Assembly: GCA_963675135.1 (NCBI GenBank)
Contig: OY776132.1
Location: 1,984,001 to 2,048,000, forward strand
Direction of reading: 5' to 3'
DNA length: 64,000 nucleotides
Source: Galeopsis tetrahit
Taxonomy: Eukaryota > Streptophyta > Magnoliopsida > Lamiales > Lamiaceae
Position 1 is the stretch's first letter. Every line of letters begins with the position of its first letter. The position numbers were made by a program, and so were the translations under genes. The notes under the pieces were generated by a model. It did not search any database. It was not told where the DNA came from and saw only the letters and a list, made by a program, of their open reading frames with translations. Positions 42,880-54,512 of this stretch are shown one piece after another.

Positions 42880-44591
42880 AACTCCCCCAAACTTAAAATG
42901 TTGTTTGTCCTCAAACAACTAAGCACTTAAAGCAATGAGGGTGGAATGATCACAATGGAATATTCAATGTAAATCACACATGCAAAGTAGAGTATAGTGA
43001 TATCTCTTTCATCAAAGTGCATTTCTCAATGAAGATCATAGGCTCATTATTGCAATTCACATTCATGAATCAAAGAATGCACAAACACACAACACATTGT
43101 GAATGGGAAACATAATCAAAATGCTCAAGTCCTCTACTCACATGATGAAGTGTTTCTCTCAAACACACAAACAAATTAAGGATATTAATGCACTCATCAA
43201 CCAAGTTATGCTATGCAATCACCATATGCTTGCCCAACTTCTACTTTATATAACACATCAAATGCTCAACAATGTGATCAATAGGACTTAATCAAGGATG
43301 TAACATTGGCTCTTTGGACAAGGTGGGATGAATTTGGGAATTTGGGACTCTTTTAGTGGAGGACAAAGCTTGTTGTTTTACAATTTGTGCTTTTACTTTC
43401 AAAGCTTACAAACTTCATCCTCACTTTTCTTTTTCCTTTCTTTTTCAAGCATTCATCACCTCATCTTTTGAACCATTTTTTTCTTTTCAATCTTTTGGGG
43501 CTCTTTGTCCCTCTTTTCTTTTCCCTTGATTTTCTTTTCATCTTTCTCTTTTTCTTTCAACTTTTCCACTTTCTCCTTTCACCAAAGATATTCATTCAAG
43601 CATATGTTTTCCACTTTGTCTTTTATCCCCCACTAGATATAGGTATCAAAGGCTCAAAAAGGCTAAGTGGTTAACATTGTAGTTTGCCAAGAAAATGAGG
43701 AATTAAGCTCAAGGGGTTAACTATGGAAGATTACTTCGGTTTTGGGAAATTTTGGCTAAGTGACTCTTTTAGAACAAGATGACCTATATCATATCACATC
43801 ATCTCACACAATCATGCTTTCAAACAAGAACTTAGGTAAGTTCTAGGATTACTAGGAATAACATAGTCCACTCTCAAATGAACTAAACCGGATTATATGT
43901 TCGATTTAAGGCTCAATTCTCACCGGTTTATTCAATGGAACTCTCACATTCATCAAATGTTCCAAAACAACAATACATCATGCATCCATGCTATCAAAGA
44001 TCACAAATATGAACACAACATGATACTATTCTCCAACACCAATCATGCATACATTCAAAGCAAATAGACATCACCACAACTACTCAACTATGGATTCCAA
44101 AGATTATCCATGCTCACATTTCACCAAATATCCACTACCCAACATATGATCAAAACCAACTTAAGCAATATAAACATGTGAAAGCCAAGTGTGCGCCGGT
44201 GCAAAATGTGACACAAGTAGAATGACGAACCGGTGCAAGGGTAACAACTAATAGAAGAATAAAAGAAAAATAACTCCCCCAAACTTAGAATTTTACTATG
44301 TATAAATTCTAAGTTTGGGGCTACAAGTTGTTACCTCTCTCCTTGCACATCCAATGCTCTTCAAAGATCACCATTGCAACACTTGCTTCCCCTCTCCAAA
44401 GTTGGTTTTGCTTCCTTCTTCATTCTTCGAGCTATGACATCCAAAATGCTTCTCATCCATACCTACAAAATAAACCAAGCTATCAAACTATCAAAGCAAT
44501 AAAAACATGAAAGCAATAAAACCTTGGGTTGCCTCCCAAGAAGCGCTATTTTTAACGTCCTATGCCGGACGGTTCTTCCTTGAGGAGAATA
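42880..44591. other. non-coding internal region of gypsy A
   Basis: No credible frame on either strand. It contains TTTCTTTTTC tracts (43430-43560), repeated CTCCCCCAAACTT words and the hairpin at 44277-44320. Pol would be expected here in a complete element. Confidence 0.5.
44277..44320. repeat. perfect 17-bp inverted repeat (hairpin)
   Basis: Arms CCCCAAACTTAGAATTT (44277-44293) and AAATTCTAAGTTTGGGG (44304-44320), with loop TACTATGTAT. Comparable but sequence-different hairpins sit at the matching CCCCAAACTT positions in element B (49709-49744, 50988-51014). Confidence 0.85.
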
Positions 44592-46544
44592 TCAAGTCAC
44601 CCCCTTATCATCCTTGTTCTTGACCTTCTTTGCCCAACCGACTTTCTTAAGTCCATGGAAACACCCACTTGCTAGCCCATCCGGCTCTTCAACCATGTCA
44701 TAAGAAGTTGATGCTTCATTCACTCCCAAGCTTGCATAAGTAGCTTTTCTTGATTTGGGGGAGTTTTTAAGAAAAACTCCCCCAAACTTGGCCTTCTTAC
44801 CCATCTTCAATTCACTTTCTTCCATTTTGGAGTCTTCTTTCACAAAATTTACCTTCAACTCTTCTCCCACCTCCTCTTTCATGGGCATTGGAGGGTAATC
44901 TCCCTTGGGAAACCCACACTCTCCATTCTCATCATTTCGGAGTTTGATAGTTCTATACATGTCAATCGTAACTATCTCTTGGTTCATTCGAAGCTCCAAC
45001 TCTCCATTACTCATATCAATTATGGCCCCTCCGGTTGCCAAAAATGGCCTTCTAAATATCAATGGAATGTTTTTGTCTTCCTCCATATCCAAAACCACAA
45101 AGTCTACCAGAAAGAGAAACTTGTCGATTTTGACCAATACATCCTCCGCTATACCCAAAGGGTATGTCATAGACCTATCCGCCAATTGGAGGTTCATTGT
45201 GGTTGGTGTGAGCTCTCCTAAACTAAGTGATTTGAAGAGTGATAGTGGCATGAGGTTTATGCTTGCTCCCGAATCACATAAGGCTCTTAGTGTACCTCCA
45301 TCTCCAATGGTGCATGACAAAGTGAAGGATCCGGGATCCCTAAGCTTTGAGGGTAGCTTAGCTTGAATTATGGAGCTACATTGTTCGGTTAAGTGCACCG
45401 TCTCATACGCCTCCATTTCCCTCTTGCTTGACATTATTTCCTTCAAGAATTTGAAGTAATGTGGTATTTGTTCAAGAGCTTCGGCGAAGGGGATATTGAT
45501 ATGGAGCTTCTTGAACATCTCCGCAAACTTGGCAAACTTGCTATCCAAGTTCTTCTTCTTCTTCATCCTTTGAGGATATGGGAGGGGCACTACATTCTTG
45601 CCTTTGTTTTGTGGAGGGTTCGCCTCCCCACTCTTCTTCTCCCCTTCTTTCTTTTCTTTCTCTTTCACTAGGGCATCTCTTTTGTCAACACCCTCGGGTG
45701 CCATTACCACTTCCTCCTCTAACGACATCTTGGGCCCTTCGTAGCTTGTCCCACTTCTTAACCTTATGGCTTTGCATTGCTCCTTGGGATTTAGCTCCGT
45801 GTTAGAGGGGAATTGCCCCGGAACGTGTTGCTTTCCAATGATGGTGGCAAGTTGTCCTATTTGCTTTTCCATAGCTTTCATGTGGGTGGTCACATCTTTG
45901 ATCATCTCACCATGCTCATCAAGTTTTTGCCATATCTTTGCCACATTATGCTTAGTCTCTCTCATGAAATTCTTAGTTTCTCCCATGAATGCACCAAACA
46001 TGTCTTCCAACGATAACTTTGATGGAGATTCCACAATTTCAGCATCTCTTATGTTGAAATTCGGAGGTGGTATGATGGCGTTCCTTGTATTAGCATAAGA
46101 GAAGTTCTCATGTTGCCTCAAATTCGGATGATATTGGTTTGGGTTGGAAGGATTTTCACGGGCTTGCCTCTCGTTCCAACCCCTCTCTCTAAATTGCCTA
46201 TCCCTTTGATTGTTCATGTAGTGGGCTTCTTCATATTGCTCGTCACGTGGCCCCACTAACGCTTTAGCTGTCATAAGAGATATCAATTTATCCACCTTGT
46301 TGGAGAGTTTAGCATTCTCATCCAAATCTTGGGTTGAGGCAATCTTTCAGTTTTGTCTTCTCTCGGATGGCCATTGGTTGCCATTCTTCGCCATCTCCTC
46401 CAAGAGCACATAACCCTCATCCGTCGTCTTTTCCAACAAAGACCCTCCGCCGGCCGAAGCATCTACCATCCCTCTTGTACGGTGGCAGAAAAGTGCAAGT
46501 ATACGGTGTCTATCGTAGAGAAGTAAGTACGAGGTCGATCCCAC
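44592..46544 (-). pseudogene. gypsy A gag-protease
   Basis: 46490-46347 gives the central gag motif GMVDASAGGGSLLEKT, EEMAKNGNQWPSERR. A stop and frame change near 46340 follow, then a 577-residue open frame (46325-44592). That frame has gag coiled coil (MKAMEKQIGQLATIIGKQ), the conserved PYPQRMKKKK...KLHINIPFAEALEQ block typical of Athila/Tat gag, and an aspartic protease core ALCDSGASINLMPLSLF with ADRSMTYPLGIAEDVLV and PFLATGGAIIDM. It ends at 44592 without RT. The N-terminal gag is missing. Confidence 0.82.
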
Positions 46545-47617
46545 GAGGAGGTATAGCGTAAAAGTGTATTTTGTTAACGGAATTCTATTTAGATGCGATC
46601 GATAAAGTGAATGTGGTGAATTACCCTAAGATTGCCTACCAAGTTGTCACAAATAAGCAATAAAGAATAATAACGAATCGATCAACTAACATGCAAATCA
46701 AGAAACGAGAGAAAATACGAATGAAAACTCAATTAAGAGAAGGTAGGTTTCAAGGCATATGTCACACTAAGGGGTCAATTTATGATCAAAAGCTTAATTA
46801 AGTGGTGTTGTGTTGATTACTATAGGGTTGATCACAAAATAGTGAATTAAAAGTTCTCTCGATCCAATTAATCCAAGAGAAATTATAACACAAACTAGTA
46901 TCTCTACCTAGCATGCATAATAATTCCCCAAAAGGCTCCTAGGATCATCTAATACCCTCCCGATAATATTGATCCTCTCTCGAGCTCACAATAATATTGG
47001 GTCGAATACTTAAATACGATTAATGAAAAAGATCTCTCATTACAATTTCAATTAACAATAAATAAAACATATTATCATGGCCATTGACAACATGTCTTGC
47101 AATGAAAGTTAAGCATTCAAATAGAAATAGCAACACAACCACCAAATAAACAAGAAATTAATTCATAAACATCATCCAAAGTATAAACATAGCCCTAGAA
47201 CCAAAAGTGTTCTATCCTATCAACAACATACTCCAATTACAAAGAAAACTAAAGTAAAAGCAATAAAAAGTGAAGAGAAAAGAAAGCTTAGACTATTGTA
47301 TGGTGAGGAATCAAATTCCCAAGCTAATGGTGGCCTTCTTGCATGAATTGATGGATAATTGAAGAAGTAGATGATGAAAACCTCCAAGTGTGTGTGATTG
47401 TGTGTGAGAATGCTTGAAGGAGAGGTAAGATTGTTTTGAATTTAAGAATGGAGGTATTTATAGTGTTGGGATAGGGTTTGGGTGTAAGAATTGCAAGTTG
47501 GTCCCTTAAAAATGGAGAAAATATGAGTTTGGCACCGAAAATGGGTTGGACCGGCCGGGTGGGAGTGTTGGACAAAAGTTGCAAAAACAGGGGGTGAGTG
47601 GCCCGGCCGGGCGGGAA
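46490..47617 (-). mobile_element. partial gypsy LTR, element B left side
   Basis: Homologous to 41385-42566 in the same order: TATCGTAGAGAAG, ACGAGGTCGATCCCACGAGG, TATAGCGTAAAAGTG, GTAGGTTTCAAGGCA, TAGTGTTGGGATAGGGTTTG, GGCCCGGCCGGGCGGGAAA. It is cut off at 47617 by a copia RT fragment, so its right quarter and boundary are missing. Confidence 0.65.
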
Positions 47618-48905
47618 ATGTGGCAAGATTAGGTACATGGAAGGACTTGTAGCTAAAGGATTTACACAGAAAGAAGGTATTGACTTTAATGAAATCTTCT
47701 CACCTGTTGTAAAACATTGTAGCATCAGAATCTTGTTGGCTATGGTTGCTCAATATGAATTGGAGCTGCATGAGATGGATGTGACCACAAAATTTCTTCA
47801 TGGGACTTTAGATGAGAAGATCTACATGAAAATACCAGAAGGGTTGGACATAGAAGATGGAGAAGATAAAGTGTGCTTACTCAGAAAATCACTCTATGGC
47901 CTCAAACAAAGCCCTAGACAATGGTACTTAAGGTTTGATGAGTACATTTGCTCAGCTGGTTTTGCAAGAAGCTTGTATGATAGCTGTGTTTACTTTAGGA
48001 GAGTTGGGAGTTCAGTTACCTATCTTCTGTTGTATGTAGATGATATGTTAATAGCAGGAGAGTCTAATAACAGTATCAATCAGGTTAAGGAGATTCTCAA
48101 AAGGGAGTTTGAGATGAAAGATCTTGGTGAAGCTAAAGTAATTCTTGGGATGGAGATCAGTAGAGTTGAGGGAGCAATTCAGCTTAGTCAGCCCACCTAT
48201 CTGAGGAAGGTGTTAGAGAGATTCAGGATGAATCAAGCTAAGTCAGTTTCTACACCAATTGGTCAGCATCAGAAGCTATCCAATCAGATGTGTCCCAAGA
48301 ACAGCCAAGAAAGAGCTCAGATGAGTAAGGTTCCTTATGCTAGTGCAGTAGGGAGTTTAATGTATGCTATGGTGTGTTGTAGACCAGATTTAACTCATGC
48401 AATGAGTGTAATCAGCAGATACATGAGTGATCCAGGCTTAAGTCATTGGGAGACAGTTAAGTGGGTCATGATATATGTTTTGGGATCAGCTGAGAAAGGT
48501 CTGAAATTTCAGAAGATATCAGATGAGGGAGAAGCACTTGTGGGATATGTTGATGCCGACTATGTAGCCAATGTAGACACAAGAAAGTCCTTGACAGGGT
48601 ATGTATTCACCTTATTTGCTACAACTATATCATGGAGGTCAATACATCAGTCCGTAGTTGCATTATCTACTACAGAATCAGAATATGTAGCCTTGACTGA
48701 AGCAATTAAGGAGAGCATGTGGCTTAAGGGGATCTTGAAGGAGTTTGGTATACCACAAAGAAGTGTGACTGTCTTCTGTGATAACCAAAGTGCAATACAT
48801 CTTGCAAAGTATCAGGGGTATCATGAGAGAACTAAACATATAGATGTGAAGCTGTACTTTGTAAGAGATATTGTTGAGAAGGGGGTGAAAGTTGTTATTC
48901 AACAA
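47618..48905 (+). pseudogene. copia RT-RNase H fragment (Tork-like)
   Basis: Reads from the RT motif GLVAKGFTQKEGIDFNEIFS (47639 on) through VDDMLIAGES, VILGMEIS, SAVGSLMYAMVCCRPD to RNase H VVALSTTESEYVALTEA, CDNQSAIHLAKYQG, RTKHIDVKLYFVRDIVEKG, where copia homology stops near 48890. The frame is open throughout. Gag, protease, integrase and the RNase H C-terminus are absent, and both flanks are gypsy sequence. The missing RNase H end resumes at 55750. Confidence 0.88.
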
Positions 48906-49708
48906 TTCGAGCTCGTGCTCTTAAGGTTTACAACCTTCCTTCTCACTTTTCATTTAAGTTCCTCAAATGCATTCATCTCCTCATCTTTTTCTAGCTAATT
49001 TATTTTCTTTTAAGCTCTTGGGGCTCATTTTCCCTCTTTTCTTTCACATCATTTTTTTTTTCACTTCCATCTCTTTTTTCTCTTTTCACAACTTTGCCAA
49101 ATTGTCTCTTCAAACCAAAGGCACTAAAGCACATGTTTTACCACTTTCTTTTTATTCTCCACTAGATTTGGATATCAAAGGCTCAAAAGGTTAAGTGGTT
49201 AAACATTGTAGGTTGCCAAGAAAATGGGAAATCAAGCTCAAACGGGCTAACTACGGAAGATTACTTTGGTTATTTGAAAAAATTTAGCTAAGTGACGTGT
49301 AATACGAAAGATGTCCTACATCATATCTCAAAGTATCACACAAGAATGATTTCAAGCAAGAACTTGGGCAAGTTCTAGAAAAGCAAGAAATGAATTGATC
49401 CACTCAAAAATGAAATAAACCGGATTAATGCATCGGTTCAAAGCTCAACTCTCACCGGTTCATTCAAGACTCAGACATTCATCAATCATCACCACACATA
49501 ACTCATTGTGCATGCAAAACATCCATAGGTAACAAGATGACAACAACACAAACAAGATGATTCATTCCACTCATGTACACATTCAAAGGAATCAAATTCA
49601 CAACAAATCACCATCAAATGTGTCTCAATGATCATTAAAGCTCAAATTGCACACATACACAAGAGTACACATTGGTGTCAATAGAAAATGTAAAAACGAA
49701 CATACCCC

Positions 49709-49744
49709 CCAAACTTTTTCATTGCAAAGCAATTAAAAGTTTGG
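49709..49744. repeat. hairpin in gypsy B
   Basis: Arms CCAAACTTTT (49709-49718) and AAAAGTTTGG (49735-49744), perfect 10 bp. Confidence 0.7.
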
Positions 49745-49827
49745 AAAAATAGTTTTGCAATGATATTTACACCAAGTGCTAAACATACAAATCTACACAC
49801 ATGGGCCACTATCCCAACAATTAAAAC

Positions 49828-50918
49828 GAGAAAAATTCAATTTACGTCCTGTAACTTAGGCCTAATCCAATTAATATCCTTTAAGTTTTCACTTTTTCGA
49901 TTAACATCCTTTTTGGTCCAATTTACGTCCTTTTTGCCGGAAAATTTTCAAACTCACCGGAATTTGAGGAATAAATTGGGATTCCGGCAAAATAGTCCAA
50001 TTTACGTCCTTTAAGTTTGAAAATTAAAATTTAATAAATAAATTTTCTAAAAATATCATTCAAAATTTTAAAATATTATTAAAAATCCGAAAATATCATT
50101 AAAATTAAAAACTATAAAATGTGTAAAATAAAATTTAAAATATTATTTAATTTTTTAAAAACCTCATTAAAATTTATAAAATGTGTTAAATAAAAATAAA
50201 AAAAATTTACAATTCAAAAAATATAAATGTTTAACTTAAAATTAAGAAATTAAAAAATCTCATTAAAAATTCTAAAAATCTCTTTAATTTTTAAAAAAAT
50301 GTGTAGATTAAATATTAAAAATTCTAAAAACCCAATAAGAATAATAAAAATTATTAAAAAATTAGACTTGATTCGGACTCATCCGCCATTAAAGTTTTTC
50401 TCGAACTCCTATTATTTTTTTTTGTATTCCACGCCTTGATTGATTGTAGAACCATGTCAAATTCATTTTAATGAGGTTTTTAGAATGGTATAATTTTTTT
50501 ATTTTATTTTAAACATTTTTAAAATTTTAATTTGTAGATTTTTTATATTTTGAATTTTATGTTTTTATGAGATTTTTAGAAATTTTTTATTTTTAATTTA
50601 CAAATTTTTCAAATTTTAGAATTTTTAATTTTTTTTTAGAATTTTAGAATTTTTTATTTTTATTTTACACAATTTATAAATTTTAATGATATTTTTAATT
50701 TTTTTCAGAATTTTTTAATTTTTAATTTCTAATTTTCAAACTTAAAGGACGTAAATTGGAATATTTGACCGGAATTCCAATTTTCCGACGAAAAGGATAA
50801 AAATTGGACTTAAAAGGACATAAATTGGACACCCTAGGACGTAAATTGAAAAAGTGAAAACTTAAAGGATATAAACTGGATTAGGCCTAATTTACAGGAC
50901 GTAAAATGAAATTTTCTC
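49828..50918. mobile_element. Mutator-type MITE with long inverted repeats
   Basis: 1091 bp with inverted ends of roughly 200 bp (GAGAAAAATTCAATTTACGT against GAGAAAATTTCATTTTACGT). Each arm holds repeated CAATTTACGTCCTTTAAGTT-like words and TTAGGCCTAATCCA. The same 10-bp CAATTAAAAC flanks both sides (49818-49827, 50919-50928), consistent with the 9-11 bp target duplications of Mutator-like elements. The centre is nearly pure AT with no ORF. Confidence 0.8.
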
Positions 50919-50987
50919 CAATTAAAACTAAAAGTAGCTAAGCAATCAATGTAATGAACAAGAATATAAATTCCACTACCCCCCAAA

Positions 50988-51014
50988 CTTAGTAATTGCT
51001 ATGCAATTCCTAAG
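50988..51014. repeat. second hairpin in gypsy B
   Basis: CTTAGTAATTGC, loop TAT, GCAATTCCTAAG: 12-bp arms with one mismatch, directly after CCCCAAA as in the element A hairpin. Confidence 0.65.
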
Positions 51015-51261
51015 AATTGAGGTGGGCGTACCTCTTACGATTGCTATATCTACACCTTCTTCGAGCACAAAGTTCCACTTTCGATCTCCAACCGTCCATT
51101 CGATCCAAGCTTCTTCAACTAACATCAAAACTCACAAACACATCAAACTAAACTAACAAAGCAAATAAAATGAACTAGAAATGAAATAAAGCAAGTAAAA
51201 ATGGGTTGCCTCCCATTTAGCGCTAGGTTTAACGTCCTATGCCGGACGGAAATAAAAGAAC

Positions 51262-52334
51262 TCATCGGAAAGCCCATGGATATCGGTCCTCCTTCCCATT
51301 GTATTTCAACCTTTGAGCTTCAAACTCAAGGAGTCTCTCATAAATGGAAGACCAATCCCTTGCATCTTTCTTGCATATTTCTCTCAATGGACGTTCTTCT
51401 TGCTCTTCCTCCATCCTCTTCTTCCATTGCTCTCCCTTTTGCTCAAGAATGCCCAAGCACTTCTCAACTTCCTTTTTTTTAGATTGAAATGATCAAGAGG
51501 CAAAATGAAATCAATAGAAGCATCAATATCAATTAAAGAGTAAATTGAAGAGTTTAAAGGTTTAGAAATGCTCATTTGACTCTTCAAGTCATCTTCCGAC
51601 GCTTCTTGATTTTCATGTTCCTTGTTGCTCATATCCATTAAAGGACATTTCTCTTCATCTCATTTGACAATGAGCTTGACATCTTCACTCTCCTCACTTG
51701 AGCTCTCCTCTTCTTGCATTTTTTCCACGGCGATCACCAATTGTCCAAGTTGGAATTCCATCGATTTTTGACTACTCATAAGTTGGCCAAGCATGGATTC
51801 CATTGATTTTTGATTACTCATGAGTTGAGCAAGGATTGAGTCGGTTCCTTCGGATTTCTTCTCACTTGTCTCCAACCTTTTTTTACTTACATCCAACTTT
51901 TTCAACAATAGTGCAAGAAGCTCTTTTGTAGTATCACTTTCATCATTGTTTGGTGGCGAATGAGCATTGCTTTCCCACTCTTGAGATTGATAAGGAGAAG
52001 GAACTTGTTGCATTTGATAATCGTCAAACCAAGGTTCCTCCATAGGTGGAGGAGGAGGTGGACGATACAACTCTTCCGGTGGAGGGGGAGGATATTGATA
52101 TGGATGTGGATGTGGATGTGGATATGAAGGTGGAGGTGGAGGATAATATCCTTGAAGAGGAGGTGATGCTTCTTCATTCCTCCAATCTTGATAATAGGAG
52201 GGAACTTGTTTCATTTGATAATGGTGATCAAAGTTCCTCCAACCATCGTAGCGCATATCTCCATGTTGTGGAGGATAAATCATGCCACGTTGATCATAGC
52301 AATGATTCCACGGGTATTGATTATATCCATCCAT
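51262..52334 (-). pseudogene. gypsy B gag-like protein, interrupted
   Basis: Starts MDGYNQYPWNHCYDQRGM at 52334 and runs 224 residues to a TGA at 51662-51660. The same frame is open again from 51638 (MDMSNKEHENQEAS) for about 84 residues. It has a Pro/His-rich stretch (YPPPPPSYPHPHPHPYQYPP) and a coiled coil with repeating LGQLMSSQKSME units. I infer gag because of its position beside the primer binding site; no retroviral zinc knuckle or protease is seen. Confidence 0.55.
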
Positions 52335-53777
52335 CTAATCAATGAAGTACACACCTGCAAAAACAAGTATCAAAGCCCACAAAGAGAAGCAAAAAACAAA
52401 ATAACGAAAAAAAAATGCTACTATCAATAACACTTAACAAACTCTAAGTCTCACTAACAACACTCGCTTAAATCCCCGGCAGCGGCGCCATTGACTTGGT
52501 TGTATTTTTGCACACTTTTTACAACTATACGATCCCCACAAGCGTATGGGTTCGTTAGTAGTATGATAAGTATACCAAGTAGAATTTCGTTCCAAGGACT
52601 TAATTGAGTGAAAATGAGTCCCTAAAGTTGCAAGTTATCATGCTATTGTAGTAACTAAATGATGTTGTTTGGATTTTCGGGAATAAGCACAAAAAATATT
52701 AAACTAAATTAACTAAAGTGATGAGAACTAGTGACAAGAAATAACAAGTTATCTAACTTTCGATTGAAAGTGCAAGAGAAGTGTATTGCCTCGGGTGTTT
52801 CCGTTTTGTGAGGAATTAAGTGAACTAGTGAACCAATTACATGATTTTATGATAAATTTGGGTCAAGCTAAAGGCTATCACATAAGTGTGCAAACCCCCT
52901 CGAAAGGCATAGATAAACATCGTGCATTGATTAACAATTATAGGATCTAATCAAATACCATAATCCCCTAAGATAGTGTTTCATAAGCACTTTCAACACA
53001 GTTACTAATGCTTATGAAACGCCCTCTCACCAAACTCCTAGACGACCTCTACTCGTTTAGTGTCTAAGGTTGTCGGTCTAGCCATTAACCCCCCTCTCGG
53101 GTGAGCTAATTACTAATTAACTTCTATTCAATTGATCAAAGCTCACACTCACACTCCCAATCATGCTACCCAACTCTCGTTGCAATAAACATAATCGAAC
53201 ATGCTCGCTAATAGGGTTGATCAACTAAATGAATCAATCAAACTACAACTCTATAAACATAAAAACTCAAATTATAAGCTAATCATGCAATTAATCCACA
53301 ATTACACTAAACTCTCATCAAAACATCCACACCCAAGGCAATTGAGGATTAACCCATGGTTCTAGAAGAGAATCCCATGGCTACAACAACAAATAACATC
53401 AAACTCATAATAAAATAACAAGAGATTGAAGAAATTAAGAAAATACCAAATTGAATTGCAAAATAGAGTAATATCACCTTGATCATGCAAATTTAGCTAC
53501 AAAACGATGTAATAGACGATGCCCGATGATAATCATTGTTGGGATATGAATATCCCTAGTTTAGTTTTGATAAACCAAATTAAACATGTAATAGGATAAG
53601 TTGTATTGTATAGACAACTTTATTATACATCTTGTAATAGATAGGACTCTGGTTAGAAGAGAAGACATGTCAATGCTCAAGAAGAGAAGAGAAGACCAAG
53701 ACCAGAAGTCTCCTGATAAGATGAGTTGAACTCAGCTTATAGGATAAGAAGAGTAAGAGCAAGATGAGTATACACAA

Positions 53778-53917
53778 GCAGAGTAGAAGTCTTCTTACCA
53801 GCAGAGTAGAAGTCTTCTTACCAGCAGAGTAGAAGTCTTCTTACCAGCAGAGTACGTAGAAGTCTTCTTACCAGCAGAGTGAAGTCTTCTTACCAGCAGA
53901 GTAGAAGTCTTCTTACA
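53778..53917. repeat. tandem array, about 23 bp x 6
   Basis: Units of GCAGAGTAGAAGTCTTCTTA plus CCA. Three are exact (53778-53846); one is 27 bp with an inserted ACGT (53847-53873), one is 22 bp, and the last has a changed end. Each unit contains the self-complementary core AGAAGTCTTCT. Confidence 0.92.
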
Positions 53918-54429
53918 CAATTAAAGGAAGGCCAATCAAGGATCGACAAGATTCGTGCACAAGAAAGGAAAGTCAAAGATATGATTGAAATTACATGACA
54001 ATGGTAATATTCAATCATATCATATCAAGAGATTGCCAATTCCTAAATTAGTGGAGATTTGAATGCTATTATCCAACGGTAACATTCAAATCTCAACACT
54101 ATATAAATGAGTCCATACATCATTGGGAACGTGAAGAGGTGTGAGATGCAAATGTCGAGCAAAGGTCATAAAGTCAAGAAATTAGAAGAGCTCAAGAAGA
54201 TCGTTCATGAAGATTCAACAAGCATCACCTCATCCCCAGTGAGTGAACTCATACCATCTAAGCCAGTTTAACCACTCATATATATCCATAGCTTAGAGAG
54301 AATTTCCCAATCCTAGCATGAGGCTAAAACAGATTGTAAGGGAAATTCTCAACTAGTTCATTATACACAAAACCCACCTTCTACCATAAACCCCTAGAAG
54401 CCAAGTTGAGTGTTCGTCACTGTAAAGAG

Positions 54430-54512
54430 TACAAGTGCTCTATAATCACTTGTGGAGTGCAAGTGCTCGAAACTCACTTGTGGAGTCCAAGTGCTCCCAA
54501 TCACTTGTGAAG
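54430..54512. repeat. tandem array, about 27 bp x 3
   Basis: Units ACAAGTGCTCTATAATCACT, GCAAGTGCTCGAAACTCACT and CCAAGTGCTCCCAATCACTT, each followed by TGTGGAGT or TGTGAAGA. Lies in the transcribed part expected near the end of this LTR. Confidence 0.85.

Larger units (their letters stand above)
41385..46490 (-). mobile_element. Ty3/gypsy element A (Athila/Tat-like), gag-protease only, 5' truncated
   Basis: The 3' LTR is about 41385-42879. It ends CCCGAATCA and is followed by a purine tract on the minus strand (AAGTTTGGGGGAGTT). 42880-44591 is non-coding, pyrimidine-rich on the plus strand. The only coding part is gag-protease (44592-46490). RT, RNase H and integrase are absent where they should follow, so the element was probably non-autonomous. 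The 5' half of gag and the 5' LTR are replaced at about 46490 by the LTR of a related element. Confidence 0.7.
48906..52491 (-). mobile_element. internal region of gypsy element B
   Basis: 48906-49700 is homologous to 43370-44200 of element A, and 51000-51250 to 44320-44580 (shared TTAACGTCCTATGCCGGACG). It contains the MITE at 49828-50918, two hairpins and a gag frame (51262-52334). The primer binding site region is at 52473-52490: on the minus strand TGGCGCCGCTGCCGGGGA, the usual gypsy Athila/Tat configuration. No RT or integrase is present. Confidence 0.68.

Noticed and set aside
43387..43674. Phe/Leu-rich frame resembling a membrane protein
   Set aside because: It is a TTTCTTTTTC tract in gypsy internal sequence; the homologous tract at 48967-49194 has a different frame, so there is no protein conservation.
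45578..46098. plus-strand frames opposite gypsy gag-protease
   Set aside because: Antisense shadows of the long minus-strand frame; leucine-rich composition reflects the complement of Lys/Glu-rich gag.
53778..53917. CRISPR-like array
   Set aside because: Units are head-to-tail with no spacers, and the context is a plant LTR.
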